A DNA stretch of 64,000 nucleotides from Rhodocyclales bacterium. Lineage in GTDB: Bacteria; Pseudomonadota; Gammaproteobacteria; Burkholderiales; Rhodocyclaceae. Location: positions 31,081 to 95,080 of the forward strand of contig JAQGMF010000027.1 in NCBI GenBank assembly GCA_028292505.1. The letters are read 5' to 3'. The position numbers and the translations under genes are program-made. Under the pieces are notes generated by a model. It had not been told where the DNA came from and searched no databases. It saw nothing but the letters and a program-made list of their open reading frames with translations. Positions 9,100 through 18,769 of this stretch are shown here, one piece after another. Every line of letters starts with the position of its first letter. Within the stretch, counting starts at the first letter, position 1.

Positions 9100-10326
9100 T
9101 TAGTGAAAGATCACAAAGAGCTTGACCAGGAATATGGCCAGCGCGATCAATGCGAAGCCCATGCCGGCAAACAGGCCAACTGAGCCGCGTGCGTTGGCGG
9201 GGCGGGCAAGTGAGTAGGCCGTGGTCGTATCGGCGGCATTGATGAAGGTGTCCTGATCGCGAATGATGGCTTGCGGCGGTAATTGCTCGTTCAAGGTGCG
9301 TGCGCCTTCCACCTTGCGCACAGCGGTGCCGATGGCGAGAAACTCGATGATGCCGCCACCGAGATTGTAGACATAGGTCTTGATGCCCAACACCTCGTCG
9401 GCACCCGCGTCGCGCGCGTCTTCGCCAATGCGCAACAGAGCGCGCTCGCGCGCCTCGTAGATGAGGCTGGTGAGTTCCTTGATTTCACCGCGCGCGAAGG
9501 ATTTGAAGAAGGCCGACAAACCGCCGATGATGCCAAGTGAATAGACGGAAACGCCCAGCACGAGTTGTACCGGCATGTAGCCCTGGTTGGCGAGGTTCCA
9601 CATTTCTTCGTGGGTGAGGTCGCTGGTGACAGGCATGCTTTGCGCGGAAGGCGGCAGGGCAGGGTGCGTGCTCGCCGTGCCGGTCATGACCATTTCCTGC
9701 ATGCCCGCCAACGGCAGGATGGCGGTGCGGATGCCGGTCACCGCATTGGCGCCAACCTGCTTCGCTTCTTCGCGAATGCGTTCCAGTGCCAGATGCCGTG
9801 TGCGATTGAAGACGTCGGAGAATTCCACGACTTCACCGCGAGCGAGGCTGCGCAACACGCCGACGAAGCCGCCGCCGAGACCCACGGAGTAGGCGACGTT
9901 ACCGAAGACGAAATGCTTTGGCGTGAAGCCGGCATCCTGCAGGCAATACAGTGCTTGACCGTCGCAGGCGCTGGAAAATACGGGCGTGTGCGCGGGTTCG
10001 CCCCCATGACGCACGCATGAGCCGACAGCGAGGAATTCGATATTCGTGCCGTGGAAAATCAGTTCGCTCGAAACGCCGGTGACGCCGTAGCCGCCTGCGT
10101 GACGCGCTTCTTCGTGCAGGCGGTCGATGGCGCGTTTGCGGCCGTCGTGAATCACCGTGGTCACGCCGCGCACTTCGCCGCCGGCCAGGGTCTTGAGACC
10201 GGCGCCGATGCTGCCGATCAGGCCCAGTGAGATGACGCTGTTGCCGATTACCAGGTCGCCGGGCGTGAGGCCCTGACGATGCAGGCAATAGACTTCGTTG
10301 CCGGACAAGCCTGAAATGATCGTCAT
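9100..10326 (-). CDS. Three tandem YbjQ-type domains plus C-terminal membrane anchor
   Basis: The 408-residue protein contains three copies of a domain of about 105 residues of the YbjQ/DUF74 (PF01906) type, at roughly 10-110, 120-225 and 240-340. Each copy has a VIGNSVISLGLIG-like strand, an SLARGEV-like turn, an R-x-x-A-x-x-RI-x-E-x-A helix and an I-E-F-L-A-like end. A single hydrophobic segment (about 383-405) ends the protein. YbjQ proteins normally have one such domain and form pentamers. The function is unknown, although heavy-metal binding has been proposed. Here the copies may build a membrane-anchored oligomer, which is inference. Confidence 0.75.
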   Translation of the reverse strand: MTIISGLSGNEVYCLHRQGLTPGDLVIGNSVISLGLIGSIGAGLKTLAGGEVRGVTTVIHDGRKRAIDRLHEEARHAGGYGVTGVSSELIFHGTNIEFLAVGSCVRHGGEPAHTPVFSSACDGQALYCLQDAGFTPKHFVFGNVAYSVGLGGGFVGVLRSLARGEVVEFSDVFNRTRHLALERIREEAKQVGANAVTGIRTAILPLAGMQEMVMTGTASTHPALPPSAQSMPVTSDLTHEEMWNLANQGYMPVQLVLGVSVYSLGIIGGLSAFFKSFARGEIKELTSLIYEARERALLRIGEDARDAGADEVLGIKTYVYNLGGGIIEFLAIGTAVRKVEGARTLNEQLPPQAIIRDQDTFINAADTTTAYSLARPANARGSVGLFAGMGFALIALAIFLVKLFVIFH

Positions 10327-10357
10327 GCAAATCTCCGCGGCGGTGAAAAAATTGTTC

Positions 10358-10384
10358 CGTCATTTCCGCGAAAGCGGGAATGAC
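10358..10384. repeat. Short REP-like palindrome
   Basis: CGTCATTTCC, GCGAAAGC and GGGAATGAC form a 27-bp palindrome, one more copy of the repeat seen at 8138 and 16516. It lies between the triple-YbjQ gene and tag. Confidence 0.65.
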
Positions 10385-10393
10385 AAATAACTT

Positions 10394-10966
10394 TCATGTA
10401 TTGCCTAGTAATTCGGTGTGTCTGAAACATTCCGTCGTGTGGTCATTGACCATGCCGACGGCTTGCATATGCGCGTAGCAAATGGTACTGCCGACGAATT
10501 TGAAGCCGCGTTTCTGCAGGTCGGCCGACAATGCGTCGGACAAGGGCGTCTTGGCCGGCACGTCGCCAATGCCGGTCCAGTGGTTGTGGATCGGCTTGCC
10601 GTCCACGAAGGCCCACATGTAGTCGGAGAAGCTGCCGTGCGAAGCCTGTATTTCGAGGAAGGCGCGCGCATTGCCGATTGCCGCCTGAATCTTCTGCCGA
10701 TTGCGGATGATGCCTTCGTCGGACATGAGGCGCACGATGTCCTTCTCGCCGAATTCGGCGACGCGCTTGGGATTGAAGCCGTGAAAGGCGGCGCGGTAAT
10801 TCTCGCGTTTGCGCAGCACGGTGATCCACGACAGCCCGGCTTGCGCGCCTTCGAGGATGAGGAATTCGAACAATTTGCGATCGTCATAAACCGGCACGCC
10901 CCATTCCTGGTCGTGGTAGGTGACGTACAGCGGGTCGTTGCCCGCCCAGGTACAGCGATGGATCAT
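10394..10966 (-). CDS. tag: DNA-3-methyladenine glycosylase I
   Basis: A 190-residue HhH-GPD-like repair enzyme that removes 3-methyladenine from alkylated DNA. It opens MIHRCTWAGNDPLYVTYHDQEWGVP and continues with FEFLILEGAQAGLSW. The metal-binding Cys near the N-terminus, His17 and the C-terminal H-x3-C (DHTTECFRH) are present. Length is normal (about 185-195). It reads in the same direction as the genes on either side, with no obvious operon partner. Confidence 0.95.
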   Translation of the reverse strand: MIHRCTWAGNDPLYVTYHDQEWGVPVYDDRKLFEFLILEGAQAGLSWITVLRKRENYRAAFHGFNPKRVAEFGEKDIVRLMSDEGIIRNRQKIQAAIGNARAFLEIQASHGSFSDYMWAFVDGKPIHNHWTGIGDVPAKTPLSDALSADLQKRGFKFVGSTICYAHMQAVGMVNDHTTECFRHTELLGNT

Positions 10967-11011
10967 GTCGGATTGCTTTCAGCGACGGTTAGAGATTAAA
11001 CATTCATTACT

Positions 11012-11548
11012 TTACAAGATCAGGTCCAGTTCGCCATGTCGCATGGTCGCATCGGTCGGATCCTTGCGCACGGTGAACCCCAGGCTTTGCACGAAACGCA
11101 GCATGCGTTCGTTGCTGGCCAGGAAAATACCTTTCATGGTCTTGAAACCTCGCTTGCGGGCCGCGTCGATCAGCCGTGTCATCAGGTAGCGACCCAATCC
11201 GGCTCCCTGCCAGGCGTCGGCAATGACAATGGCAAATTCGCAACTCGTTCCGTCGGGCTCGGCGGCATAACGGCAAACGCCTATCTCGACCTCGATGCCG
11301 ACTATTTCGCCACCTTGTTCGACAGGCAGCTCGATTGTTGCGATCAAGGCCATCTCGCGCTCGCCGTCCATCTGCGTCAGCTTGGTGAGCAAGGAGGGCG
11401 ACAGTTCGCGCAAGCTGCTCATGAAGCGGAAATAACGGGTCTGCGCCGAGAGCTGCCGCACGAAACGCTGCTCCATTTCGGCGTCTGCCGGCAACAGCGG
11501 GCGCACGAGCACCTCGGTGCCGTCCTTGAGGTGCCAGCGCGAGATCAT
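11012..11548 (-). CDS. GNAT family N-acetyltransferase
   Basis: The chosen start gives 178 residues beginning MISRWHLKDGTEVLVRPLLP. Upstream extension is open to 11938, but it would run into cimA on the other strand and has no homology signal. The acetyl-CoA loop is visible as WQGAGLGRYLMTRLI (Q/R-x-x-G-x-G/A), followed by ARKRGFKTMKGIFLASN and a final FVQSLGFTV. The RYFRFMSSLRELSP segment resembles the GNAT domains found in protein-acetyltransferase-like proteins. The substrate is unknown. Confidence 0.75.
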   Translation of the reverse strand: MISRWHLKDGTEVLVRPLLPADAEMEQRFVRQLSAQTRYFRFMSSLRELSPSLLTKLTQMDGEREMALIATIELPVEQGGEIVGIEVEIGVCRYAAEPDGTSCEFAIVIADAWQGAGLGRYLMTRLIDAARKRGFKTMKGIFLASNERMLRFVQSLGFTVRKDPTDATMRHGELDLIL

Positions 11549-11743
11549 ATCGCTCGGGTAAGGGGAGATCACGCCATATCCTTGGTCATTGCCATGAGCG
11601 GCGGTGTCTGAGGATTCTGGCACAGTCGGGCCGAGGCACCATGCGTGATCGTTGGTAATCATTGAGGACGCGCAAAAGACGTGGCCGGTGTTTTCTGTCA
11701 AAGTAGCGGGTTCAGAGATTGCCCGTGTTTGCAGGAGCCCGTA

Positions 11744-13336
11744 ATGCGTCAGTTTGTCCACGTCTATGATTCCACTTTGCGCGATGGTGCCCAGGCGCAA
11801 GGAATCTCCTATTCGGTGGAGGACAAGGTCAAGATCGTCGAGCGTCTCGATGCCCTGGGCGTGAGCTACATCGAGGCCGGCAACCCCGGCTCGAATCCCA
11901 AAGACCTGGAATTTTTCCGCCGCGTCGGCGAGTTGCAACTACAGCACAGCAAGATCATTGCCTTCGGCGCCACGCGCAAGGTCGGCATACGCGCGGCCGA
12001 CGACGGCAACGTGCAATCGCTGCTCAAGGCTGGCACGCAGGCCATCGCGATTTTCGGCAAGAGCTGGGACTACCAGGTCACCGGCATCCTGCGTACCACG
12101 CTGGAGGAGAACCTTGCGATGGTCGGCGACACCATCGCCTACCTGAAATCGCAAGGCAAGGAAGTGGTTTTCGACGCCGAGCACTTCTTCGATGGCTACA
12201 AGGCCAATCCGCAATACGCGCTGCAAGCCGTTCAAGCGGCGGCCGATGCCGGCGCGGACTGCCTGTGTCTGTGCGATACCAACGGCGGTACGTTCCCGGA
12301 CGTGGTGCGTGAGGTGACGGCGTTCGTCGTCGCACGCTTTCCCGGCATGGCCATCGGAATACATTGTCATAACGACTGCGAGATGGCCGTCGCCAACTCG
12401 ATCGCCGCTGTGCAAGCCGGTGCGACGCAAGTGCAGGGCACCATCAACGGCATCGGCGAGCGCTGCGGCAATGCCAATCTGTGCGCCATCATCCCCAATC
12501 TCGAACTCAAGCTCGGATTGCATTGCCTGCCGGCAGACAGCCTCATGCATCTGACTTCACTGGCGCGCAGCGTGAGCGAAATCGCCAACATGCCGCACAA
12601 CGAAAAGGCGCCCTACGTCGGCAACGACGCCTTTGCGCACAAGGGCGGCATGCACATCGATGCGGTGAATAAGAATCCGATATCCTATGAGCATATCAAT
12701 CCGGAGGTCGTCGGCAACAACCGTCGCATCCTGATGAGCGAAGTCGCGGGCCGCAGCACGCTGCTGGCACGCATCAACAAGCTCGATCCGACGCTGACCA
12801 AGGACTCGCCGCAGACACAGAAGATCGTCGACAAGCTCAAGGAACTCGAACATGAGGGCTACCAGTTCGAGACCGCAGAGAGCTCGTTCGAACTCGTCGT
12901 GCGCAAGCTATTAGGCCGCCATCAGCCGTTCTTCGAACTCAAGGAATTCAAGGTCATGGTCACGGAGCCCTCGGTCAACGGCATCAATTCCAATGCCATG
13001 ATCAAGATCGCTGTCGGAGGTGAGGAAGAGATCACCGCTGCCGAAGGCGACGGTCCGGTCAACGCGCTGGACAAGGCCGTGCGCAAGGCGTTGGAACGCT
13101 TCTACCCGGCCATTCGCGAGATGAAACTCACCGACTACAAGGTGCGCGTGCTCGATTCCGACAAAGCCTCGGCCGCTAAAGTGCGCGTGCTCATCGAGAC
13201 GGCGGATCACGCAGACAAATGGACCACGATAGGTGTGTCGACCGACATCATCGACGCGAGCTGGCGCGCGCTGGTGGATGCGATCGAGTACAAGCTGGTG
13301 CTGGAACAGGAGCGCGGTGAAAAGCACGCCCATTGA
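11744..13336 (+). CDS. cimA: (R)-citramalate synthase
   Basis: This 530-residue enzyme condenses pyruvate with acetyl-CoA to citramalate, the threonine-independent route to isoleucine. The start is set by AGGAG 6 bases before ATG. It opens with VHVYDSTLRDGAQAQGISYS (HMGL-like TIM barrel), has the metal ligands in GIHCHNDCEMAVANS, and carries a C-terminal LeuA-dimer regulatory domain from about residue 400. The HKGGMHIDAV segment separates it from the shorter LeuA and HMG-lyase families. leuC-leuD-leuB, which process citramalate further, lie 1.1 kb downstream. Confidence 0.88.
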   Translation: MRQFVHVYDSTLRDGAQAQGISYSVEDKVKIVERLDALGVSYIEAGNPGSNPKDLEFFRRVGELQLQHSKIIAFGATRKVGIRAADDGNVQSLLKAGTQAIAIFGKSWDYQVTGILRTTLEENLAMVGDTIAYLKSQGKEVVFDAEHFFDGYKANPQYALQAVQAAADAGADCLCLCDTNGGTFPDVVREVTAFVVARFPGMAIGIHCHNDCEMAVANSIAAVQAGATQVQGTINGIGERCGNANLCAIIPNLELKLGLHCLPADSLMHLTSLARSVSEIANMPHNEKAPYVGNDAFAHKGGMHIDAVNKNPISYEHINPEVVGNNRRILMSEVAGRSTLLARINKLDPTLTKDSPQTQKIVDKLKELEHEGYQFETAESSFELVVRKLLGRHQPFFELKEFKVMVTEPSVNGINSNAMIKIAVGGEEEITAAEGDGPVNALDKAVRKALERFYPAIREMKLTDYKVRVLDSDKASAAKVRVLIETADHADKWTTIGVSTDIIDASWRALVDAIEYKLVLEQERGEKHAH

Positions 13337-13350
13337 GGGTTTTCTTCAAA

Positions 13351-14172
13351 TCAGCGTAGCGCTGCTTTAGGCTTACGCACCAGACCCTTCAGTTCGATTG
13401 GCTTGAGCATCACTAGTTTCAATTGATCCTGCTCTACGGGATGCAAAGTGACTTGCTGGTAGCTGATCAATCCGCGTTTGGGATGTCTGAAATCGCGTTG
13501 GCCGCCTTGTCTTTCCAGTACGTCGTGCTGTTTCCAGAAACGTACGAATTCGGGACTTGCTTGCGAGAGTTCTTCGACGAGCTTTTGCAACGCGGGCTCT
13601 TCCAACCGCGTGCGACTGTCGGCGCGGAATTCGGCGGTGATGCGGCGGGCACGCGTTTCCCAGTCGACGATCAGTGTTCGCGCAAGGGGTTCGAGGAAAA
13701 CGAAGCGCAGCAGGTTGGGCGTGCGTTCCTGCGGCAGATCGAGCCAGCCAGTGAAAAGCGTCGCTGCCGGTTTGTTCCAGGACAACACATCCCAGTAGCG
13801 GCCCATGATGTAGGCGGGTATACCAATGTCATTGAGCAATGCAATCAGCGCGGCTGGTGCGGCGTCATCGACCGGTTCGCTCTCTTCGCTGTCGCGTCGG
13901 CCGGCCATTTCGAACAGATAGGCGCGCTCGGAGCGGGTGAGTTGCAACGCCCGCGCGAGACGCGTCAGTACGTCGCCCGAGACATTGACCTCGCGGCCCT
14001 GCTCGAGCCAGGTGTACCAGGTCGGGCTGATGCCTGCGAGTTGCGCGACTTCCTCGCGCCGCAAACCTTGCGTGCGGCGTCGACTGCCAGCCGGGAAGCC
14101 GAAGGCTTGCGGTGCGCTGCGCTGACGGAGTACTTGCAGAAAATCGCCGAGTTCCTTGCGGCGTGCGTCCAT
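13351..14172 (-). CDS. XRE regulator with MmyB-like ligand domain
   Basis: The protein has 273 residues from MDARRKELGDFLQVLRQR. An N-terminal helix-turn-helix (about 20-85; LRREEVAQLAGISPTWYTWLEQGR) is followed by a PAS-like MmyB ligand-binding domain (about 100-270; IPAYIMGRYWDVLSWNKPA, LLRFVFLEP, FVRFWKQHDV). MmyB-type regulators often control an adjacent oxidoreductase gene. None is next to this one, and the divergent neighbour is leuC. The reading frame is open further upstream, but it crosses the hairpins at 14196-14279, so the internal ATG is preferred. Confidence 0.82.
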   Translation of the reverse strand: MDARRKELGDFLQVLRQRSAPQAFGFPAGSRRRTQGLRREEVAQLAGISPTWYTWLEQGREVNVSGDVLTRLARALQLTRSERAYLFEMAGRRDSEESEPVDDAAPAALIALLNDIGIPAYIMGRYWDVLSWNKPAATLFTGWLDLPQERTPNLLRFVFLEPLARTLIVDWETRARRITAEFRADSRTRLEEPALQKLVEELSQASPEFVRFWKQHDVLERQGGQRDFRHPKRGLISYQQVTLHPVEQDQLKLVMLKPIELKGLVRKPKAALR

Positions 14173-14195
14173 GTGTCTGTTCCTTGGTCGGGGAG

Positions 14196-14279
14196 GGCGG
14201 AACTCCGCAGGAGGTTCCGCCGCATCATTTACGCTTGAGGCCGCCTCCGGCGGCTGGCGGAACCGCTTTGCGTTCCGCC
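14196..14279. repeat. Twin hairpins with identical stems between regulator and leuC
   Basis: Two inverted repeats share the same 8-bp arms, GGCGGAAC and GTTCCGCC, at 14196-14203/14214-14221 and 14256-14263/14272-14279. They lie in the divergent region, in the 5' part of the regulator transcript. They could be a REP-type element or an RNA or operator structure. Confidence 0.5.
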
Positions 14280-14296
14280 TTACGCTATTACTCTCG

Positions 14297-14306
14297 ATAC
14301 TAGTAT
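14297..14306. promoter_or_regulatory. Palindrome ATACTAGTAT, possible operator
   Basis: A perfect 10-bp palindrome lies in the regulator-leuC divergent region. Read on the minus strand it overlaps a TATACT sequence that could be the -10 box of the regulator gene, which would fit autoregulation. No strong -35 was seen. Confidence 0.3.
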
Positions 14307-14443
14307 AAACAATAGTCTTGTTCTGGTATTGATTGATGCATACCATGCGCTTCAGCACTGTCGGTCTATGGCGGGTCTATGCTTCAAGCACTCACCTGCG
14401 TTCCGCAGTTTTCTGTTTCCAGAGTCCGATCCAAGGAGCCAAC

Positions 14444-15850
14444 ATGGCTGGCAAGACGCTTTACGACAAGTTGTGGGACACCCACGAAGTGCGCCGCGAA
14501 GAAGACGGCACCTGTCTTCTCTATATCGACCGTCACCTCGTACACGAAGTGACCAGTCCTCAGGCTTTCGAAGGTCTGCGTATCGCCGGCCGCAAAGCCT
14601 GGCGCAGCAGCTCGGTCGTTGCTGTGCCCGATCACAACACACCGACCAATCATTGGGATCGTGACATCGAAGATCCGATCTCGAAGACGCAGGTCGATAC
14701 GCTGGACGCGAACATCAAGGAATTCGGCTCGCTGATCTACTTCCCGTTCAAGCACAAGAACCAGGGGATCATTCATGTCATCGCTCCTGAGAACGGCGCG
14801 ATCCTGCCGGGTATGACGGTGGTATGTGGCGACAGCCATACTGCGACGCATGGCGCTTTCGCCGCACTCGCGCATGGCATCGGCACCTCTGAAGTCGAGC
14901 ACGTGCTTGCCACGCAAACCCTCATCCAGAAGAAGTCCAAGGCCATGCTCGTCAAGGTCGACGGCAAGCTCGGTCTCGGCGTGACCGCCAAGGATGTGGC
15001 ACTCGCTATCATCGGCAAGATCGGCACTGCGGGTGGCAATGGCTACTGCATCGAGTTCGCCGGTTCCGTGTTCCGCGATCTGTCGATGGAAGGCCGCATG
15101 ACGGTCTGCAACCTCGCCATCGAGGCGGGAGCACGTGCGGGCATCATCGGTGTCGATGACAAGACGATTGCATATCTCAAGGGCCGCCCGAACGTGCCGA
15201 CCGGCGCAGTATGGGATACCGCTGTTGCGTACTGGAACACCTTGCATTCTGACGCCGATGCGAAGTTCGACAAGATTGTCGAGCTGAATGCTGCTGACAT
15301 AGAACCGCAAGTGACCTGGGGCACGTCGCCCGAACAAGTCCTGGCCGTCGGTGGCCGCGTACCGAATCCCGCCAACGAGGCCGATCCGACCAAGCGCACC
15401 GGTATCGAAAATGCGCTGAAGTACATGGGCTTGCAGGCCGACATGCCGATCACCGATATCAAGATCGACAAGGTCTTCATCGGTTCGTGCACCAACTCGC
15501 GCATTGAGGATCTGCGCGCCGCTTCGGTCGTCGCCAAGGGCAAGAAAATCGCCAGCAATATCACGCTGGCCATCGTCGTGCCGGGCTCGGGCATCGTCAA
15601 GCGTCAGGCCGAAGAAGAGGGTCTGGACAAGATCTTCATCGACGCCGGTTTCGAATGGCGCGAGCCGGGTTGCTCGATGTGTCTGGCCATGAATGCAGAT
15701 CGTCTCTCGCCGGGCGAGCGCTGTGCTTCGACTTCCAATCGCAACTTCGAAGGCCGTCAAGGCCCCGGTGGTCGCACGCACCTCGTGAGTCCTGCGATGG
15801 CTGCTGCGGCGGCTATCGCCGGTCACTTCGTCGATGTTCGCCAAGCTTGA
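14444..15850 (+). CDS. leuC: 3-isopropylmalate dehydratase large subunit
   Basis: The 468-residue aconitase-family subunit starts at [16 protein letters not shown], preceded by AAGGAG. The 4Fe-4S cysteines are in [13 protein letters not shown] and GCSMCLAMN, and [26 protein letters not shown] is the substrate-site signature. With LeuD it isomerises 2-isopropylmalate, and it also acts on citramalate made by CimA. leuD follows after 10 bases. No leuA is in the window. Confidence 0.96.
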   Translation: MAGKTLYDKLWDTHEVRREEDGTCLLYIDRHLVHEVTSPQAFEGLRIAGRKAWRSSSVVAVPDHNTPTNHWDRDIEDPISKTQVDTLDANIKEFGSLIYFPFKHKNQGIIHVIAPENGAILPGMTVVCGDSHTATHGAFAALAHGIGTSEVEHVLATQTLIQKKSKAMLVKVDGKLGLGVTAKDVALAIIGKIGTAGGNGYCIEFAGSVFRDLSMEGRMTVCNLAIEAGARAGIIGVDDKTIAYLKGRPNVPTGAVWDTAVAYWNTLHSDADAKFDKIVELNAADIEPQVTWGTSPEQVLAVGGRVPNPANEADPTKRTGIENALKYMGLQADMPITDIKIDKVFIGSCTNSRIEDLRAASVVAKGKKIASNITLAIVVPGSGIVKRQAEEEGLDKIFIDAGFEWREPGCSMCLAMNADRLSPGERCASTSNRNFEGRQGPGGRTHLVSPAMAAAAAIAGHFVDVRQA

Positions 15851-15860
15851 GGAAATAACG

Positions 15861-16499
15861 ATGAAAGCCTTTACCAAAATCAACGGCCTTGCCGCACCGC
15901 TCGATCGCGCTAACGTCGATACCGACGCGATCATCCCCAAGCAATTCCTCAAATCGATCAAGCGCAGCGGCTTCGGCCCCTACCTGTTCGATGAGTGGCG
16001 CTACCTCGATCACGGCGAACCGGGTATGGATTGCACCAATCGTCCGAAGAACCCCGACTTCGTCCTCAACAAGCCACGTTACCAGGGCGCGCAAGTGCTG
16101 CTGGCACGCGAGAACTTCGGCTGCGGCTCTTCGCGCGAGCACGCACCGTGGGCCATCGAAGACTTCGGCTTCAGCGTGATGATTGCGCCGTCCTTTGCCG
16201 ATATCTTTTTCAGCAATAGCTACAAGAACGGCATTCTGCCCATCGTCGCTTCTGCGGAAATCGTCGACCGTCTGTTCAAGGAGTGCGAAGCGACCGAGGG
16301 CTACAAACTCAACGTCGATCTGGAAACGCAAACCGTAACCGCCCCTTCGGGTTTCGGTTTCGGCTTCGACATCACGCCGCATCGCAAGCACTGCCTGCTC
16401 AATGGCCTGGATGAAATCGGTCTGACGCTCATGCATGCCGATGACATCAAGGCTTTCGAGACCGGGCACAAGGCCGTGCAGCCCTGGCTGTTTGCATAA
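15861..16499 (+). CDS. leuD: 3-isopropylmalate dehydratase small subunit
   Basis: The 212-residue swivelling subunit starts at [20 protein letters not shown], with GAGGA about 8 bases upstream. An earlier in-frame ATG at 15834 overlaps leuC and lacks support. [16 protein letters not shown] and [14 protein letters not shown] are family signatures. It forms the heterodimer with LeuC. A 30-bp inverted-repeat pair follows before leuB. Confidence 0.96.
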   Translation: MKAFTKINGLAAPLDRANVDTDAIIPKQFLKSIKRSGFGPYLFDEWRYLDHGEPGMDCTNRPKNPDFVLNKPRYQGAQVLLARENFGCGSSREHAPWAIEDFGFSVMIAPSFADIFFSNSYKNGILPIVASAEIVDRLFKECEATEGYKLNVDLETQTVTAPSGFGFGFDITPHRKHCLLNGLDEIGLTLMHADDIKAFETGHKAVQPWLFA

Positions 16500-16515
16500 A
16501 TCTCAACAATTCAAT

Positions 16516-16596
16516 CGTCATTCCCGCGAAAGCGGGAATCCACTTCTACGTGAAGTCTGTGCCACTAAGTGGATTCCCGCTTTCGCGGGAATGACG
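16516..16596. repeat. Pair of inverted 30-bp REP-like units
   Basis: Bases 16516-16545 and 16567-16596 are exact reverse complements over 30 bases, separated by 21 bases. Each unit also holds its own small palindrome (TTCCCGCGAAAGCGGGAA). The transcript between leuD and leuB would form a long hairpin without a U-tract, so mRNA stabilisation or processing is more likely than termination. Confidence 0.8.
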
Positions 16597-16613
16597 TCTT
16601 AAAAGGGAAAGTA

Positions 16614-17678
16614 ATGAAGATATGTTATTTGCCAGGTGATGGCATCGGTCCGGAAATCATGGCGCAGGCGCTGCGTGTGCTGGATGTGTTCACAAAAGAA
16701 GGCATGAACATCCAGCTGGAAGAAGCCCTGCTCGGTGGCGCCGCTGTGGATGCCACCGGCATGCCGTATCCCGAAGCTACGCAGAAAGCCGCCCGCGCGG
16801 CCGATGCCGTGTTGCTCGCTGCCGTCGGCGGGCCGAAGTGGGACGTGTTGCCACGCCCGCAACGCCCTGAACGCGGCCTGCTAGGCATCCGCAAGGACCT
16901 CAATCTCTTCGCCAACTTGCGTCCGGCGATTCTCTATCCTGAACTCGCCAACGCATCTTCGCTCAAGCCTGAAATCGTCTCCGGCCTGGACATCATGATC
17001 GTGCGCGAACTCACCGGCGACATCTATTTCGGCGAGCCGCGTGGCATCGCTGTGGAAGACGGCAAACGCGTCGGCCGCAATACCATGATCTACAACGAAG
17101 ACGAAATCAGTCGCATCGGCCACGTTGCTTTCAAGGCAGCGCAAAAACGCGGCAAGAAACTGTGTTCCGTCGACAAGATGAACGTGCTTGAGACTACCCA
17201 GTTGTGGCGCGACGTGATCATCGAAATCTCCAAGGAATACCCGGATGTGGAACTGAGTCACATGCTGGTCGACAATTGCGCGATGCAACTCGTGCGCGCG
17301 CCGAAACAGTTCGACGTGGTGGTCACCGGCAATATGTTCGGCGACATCCTCTCCGATGAAGCCTCGATGCTCACCGGCTCCATCGGCATGTTGCCGTCGG
17401 CCTCGCTCGACGCCAATAACAAGGGCATGTACGAACCCTGCCACGGCTCGGCACCCGACATCGCTGGCAAGAACCTCGCCAATCCGCTGGCGATGATCCT
17501 GTCGGTCGCGATGATGATGCGCTACACGTTTGCCGATGAAGCGACGGCGACGCGCATCGAAAGCGCTGTCAAGAAAGTGCTGGCCTCCGGTTTGCGTACT
17601 GGTGACATTTACGAGGCGGGCACGGAAAAAATTTCCTGCTCGGCGATGGGCGACGCGGTAGTGGCTGCGCTGCAATAA
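16614..17678 (+). CDS. leuB: 3-isopropylmalate dehydrogenase
   Basis: A 354-residue NAD-dependent beta-decarboxylating dehydrogenase that makes the 2-keto acid in leucine synthesis and also serves the citramalate route. [16 protein letters not shown] sets the start. [45 protein letters not shown] and [13 protein letters not shown] (seen as shorter conserved blocks) are the substrate and NAD motifs. It closes the leu cluster before a strong bidirectional terminator. Confidence 0.96.
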   Translation: MKICYLPGDGIGPEIMAQALRVLDVFTKEGMNIQLEEALLGGAAVDATGMPYPEATQKAARAADAVLLAAVGGPKWDVLPRPQRPERGLLGIRKDLNLFANLRPAILYPELANASSLKPEIVSGLDIMIVRELTGDIYFGEPRGIAVEDGKRVGRNTMIYNEDEISRIGHVAFKAAQKRGKKLCSVDKMNVLETTQLWRDVIIEISKEYPDVELSHMLVDNCAMQLVRAPKQFDVVVTGNMFGDILSDEASMLTGSIGMLPSASLDANNKGMYEPCHGSAPDIAGKNLANPLAMILSVAMMMRYTFADEATATRIESAVKKVLASGLRTGDIYEAGTEKISCSAMGDAVVAALQ

Positions 17679-17694
17679 GTTGCTTCCGTCATGA

Positions 17695-17725
17695 AAAACG
17701 GGGCGCCAAGTGCGCCCCGTTTTCT
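17695..17725. terminator. Bidirectional terminator between leuB and ppsR
   Basis: The 9-bp stem ACGGGGCGC (17698-17706) / GCGCCCCGT (17712-17720) has A5 on its left and TTTTCTTTT on its right. It can stop both the plus-strand leu transcript and the converging minus-strand ppsR transcript. Confidence 0.85.
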
Positions 17726-17770
17726 TTTGCGTACCTAGACTGAAGTCGTCATTGACGCGCCACATCAAAC

Positions 17771-18601
17771 TCAATACACCGGCTTTCCGAATCTAATCTC
17801 TTGAAGAATCTTCGCCGAGATTTCTTCGATCGAGCGCGTCGTTGAATCGAGAAATGGGATGCCTTCGCGTTGCATCATCTTTTTTGCGGCTTCGAGTTCG
17901 GCCGCACAGTTCTCAAGCGACGCGTACTTGCTATTGGGGCGCCGCTCCTGGCGGATTTGCGCCAGGCGTTCCGGCGTAATGGTCAGGCCGAAGAGTTTGC
18001 TGCGATAGCGCTGTAGTTCACCGGGCAGCTTGTTGCGTTCGAAGTCTTCGGGAATTAACGGATAGTTGGCGGCCTTCACACCGTACTGCATGGCGAGGTA
18101 GAGACTGGTCGGCGTCTTGCCCGAGCGCGAAACGCCGACGAGGATGACGTTCGAGGCATCGAGGTTCTTGTCGCTGATGCCGTCGTCATGAGCCAGCGTA
18201 AAATTGATGGCTTCGATGCGTGTCTTGTAGTCTTGGCTTTCGGCGATTCCGTGAAAGCGTCCCACGGTGTGCGTGGACTTCGCACCAAGTTCCGTTTCGA
18301 GCGGTCCGATGAAGGTGCCAAAGAGGTCCACGACATGCGCATCGGCCTCATGCAGTGCAGCAATGATGTCGGCCTGCACGAGGGTGCTGAACACCAGCGG
18401 TCGTGCGCCGTCGCGCCGCGCGGCCTCGCGGATATTCCGGGCACAGTCGAGTGCCTTGTCCAGCGAATCCACGAACGGCGCGCGTACCTGGCGGAATTCG
18501 CAATCGGGAAATTGCGCCAACAGGCTGTGGCCAAGGGTTTCGGCGGTGATGCCAGTGCCATCCGAGACGAAGAAAACCGTTCTCTTTGTTTTGCCATCCA
18601 T
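17771..18601 (-). CDS. ppsR: PEP synthase regulatory protein (kinase/pyrophosphorylase)
   Basis: The 276-residue protein begins [21 protein letters not shown], with an AGGTG-type Shine-Dalgarno upstream. A longer start at 18658 is possible. The P-loop-like [15 protein letters not shown] and the [18 protein letters not shown] segment match the PSRP family (PF03618). It phosphorylates a threonine of PpsA using ADP to inactivate it, and removes the phosphate with Pi. It is divergent from ppsA, the usual arrangement. Confidence 0.93.
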   Translation of the reverse strand: MDGKTKRTVFFVSDGTGITAETLGHSLLAQFPDCEFRQVRAPFVDSLDKALDCARNIREAARRDGARPLVFSTLVQADIIAALHEADAHVVDLFGTFIGPLETELGAKSTHTVGRFHGIAESQDYKTRIEAINFTLAHDDGISDKNLDASNVILVGVSRSGKTPTSLYLAMQYGVKAANYPLIPEDFERNKLPGELQRYRSKLFGLTITPERLAQIRQERRPNSKYASLENCAAELEAAKKMMQREGIPFLDSTTRSIEEISAKILQEIRFGKPVY

Positions 18602-18769
18602 CTTCTTCACCTCGCCTTTCGCGGTCGCCCCTGCAGTCCTTGCAAGCATCAGATGCATACCGAGCCCAGTTTGGGTAAGCTCTTATGCAGTGCACAAAAG
18701 TTGCTAGATAGAATGCTGCTGATTCCTGGTCAAAGCAACTGCCGATCCATGCAACCTGAGGCGAACCTT

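Noticed and set aside
14384..15961. A 525-codon minus-strand frame opposite leuC
   Set aside because: It is a shadow of leuC, which has full family motifs on the plus strand.
18188..18769. Upstream extension of the ppsA reading frame
   Set aside because: It lies opposite ppsR and resembles no protein. The internal ATG at 18770 matches the family start.
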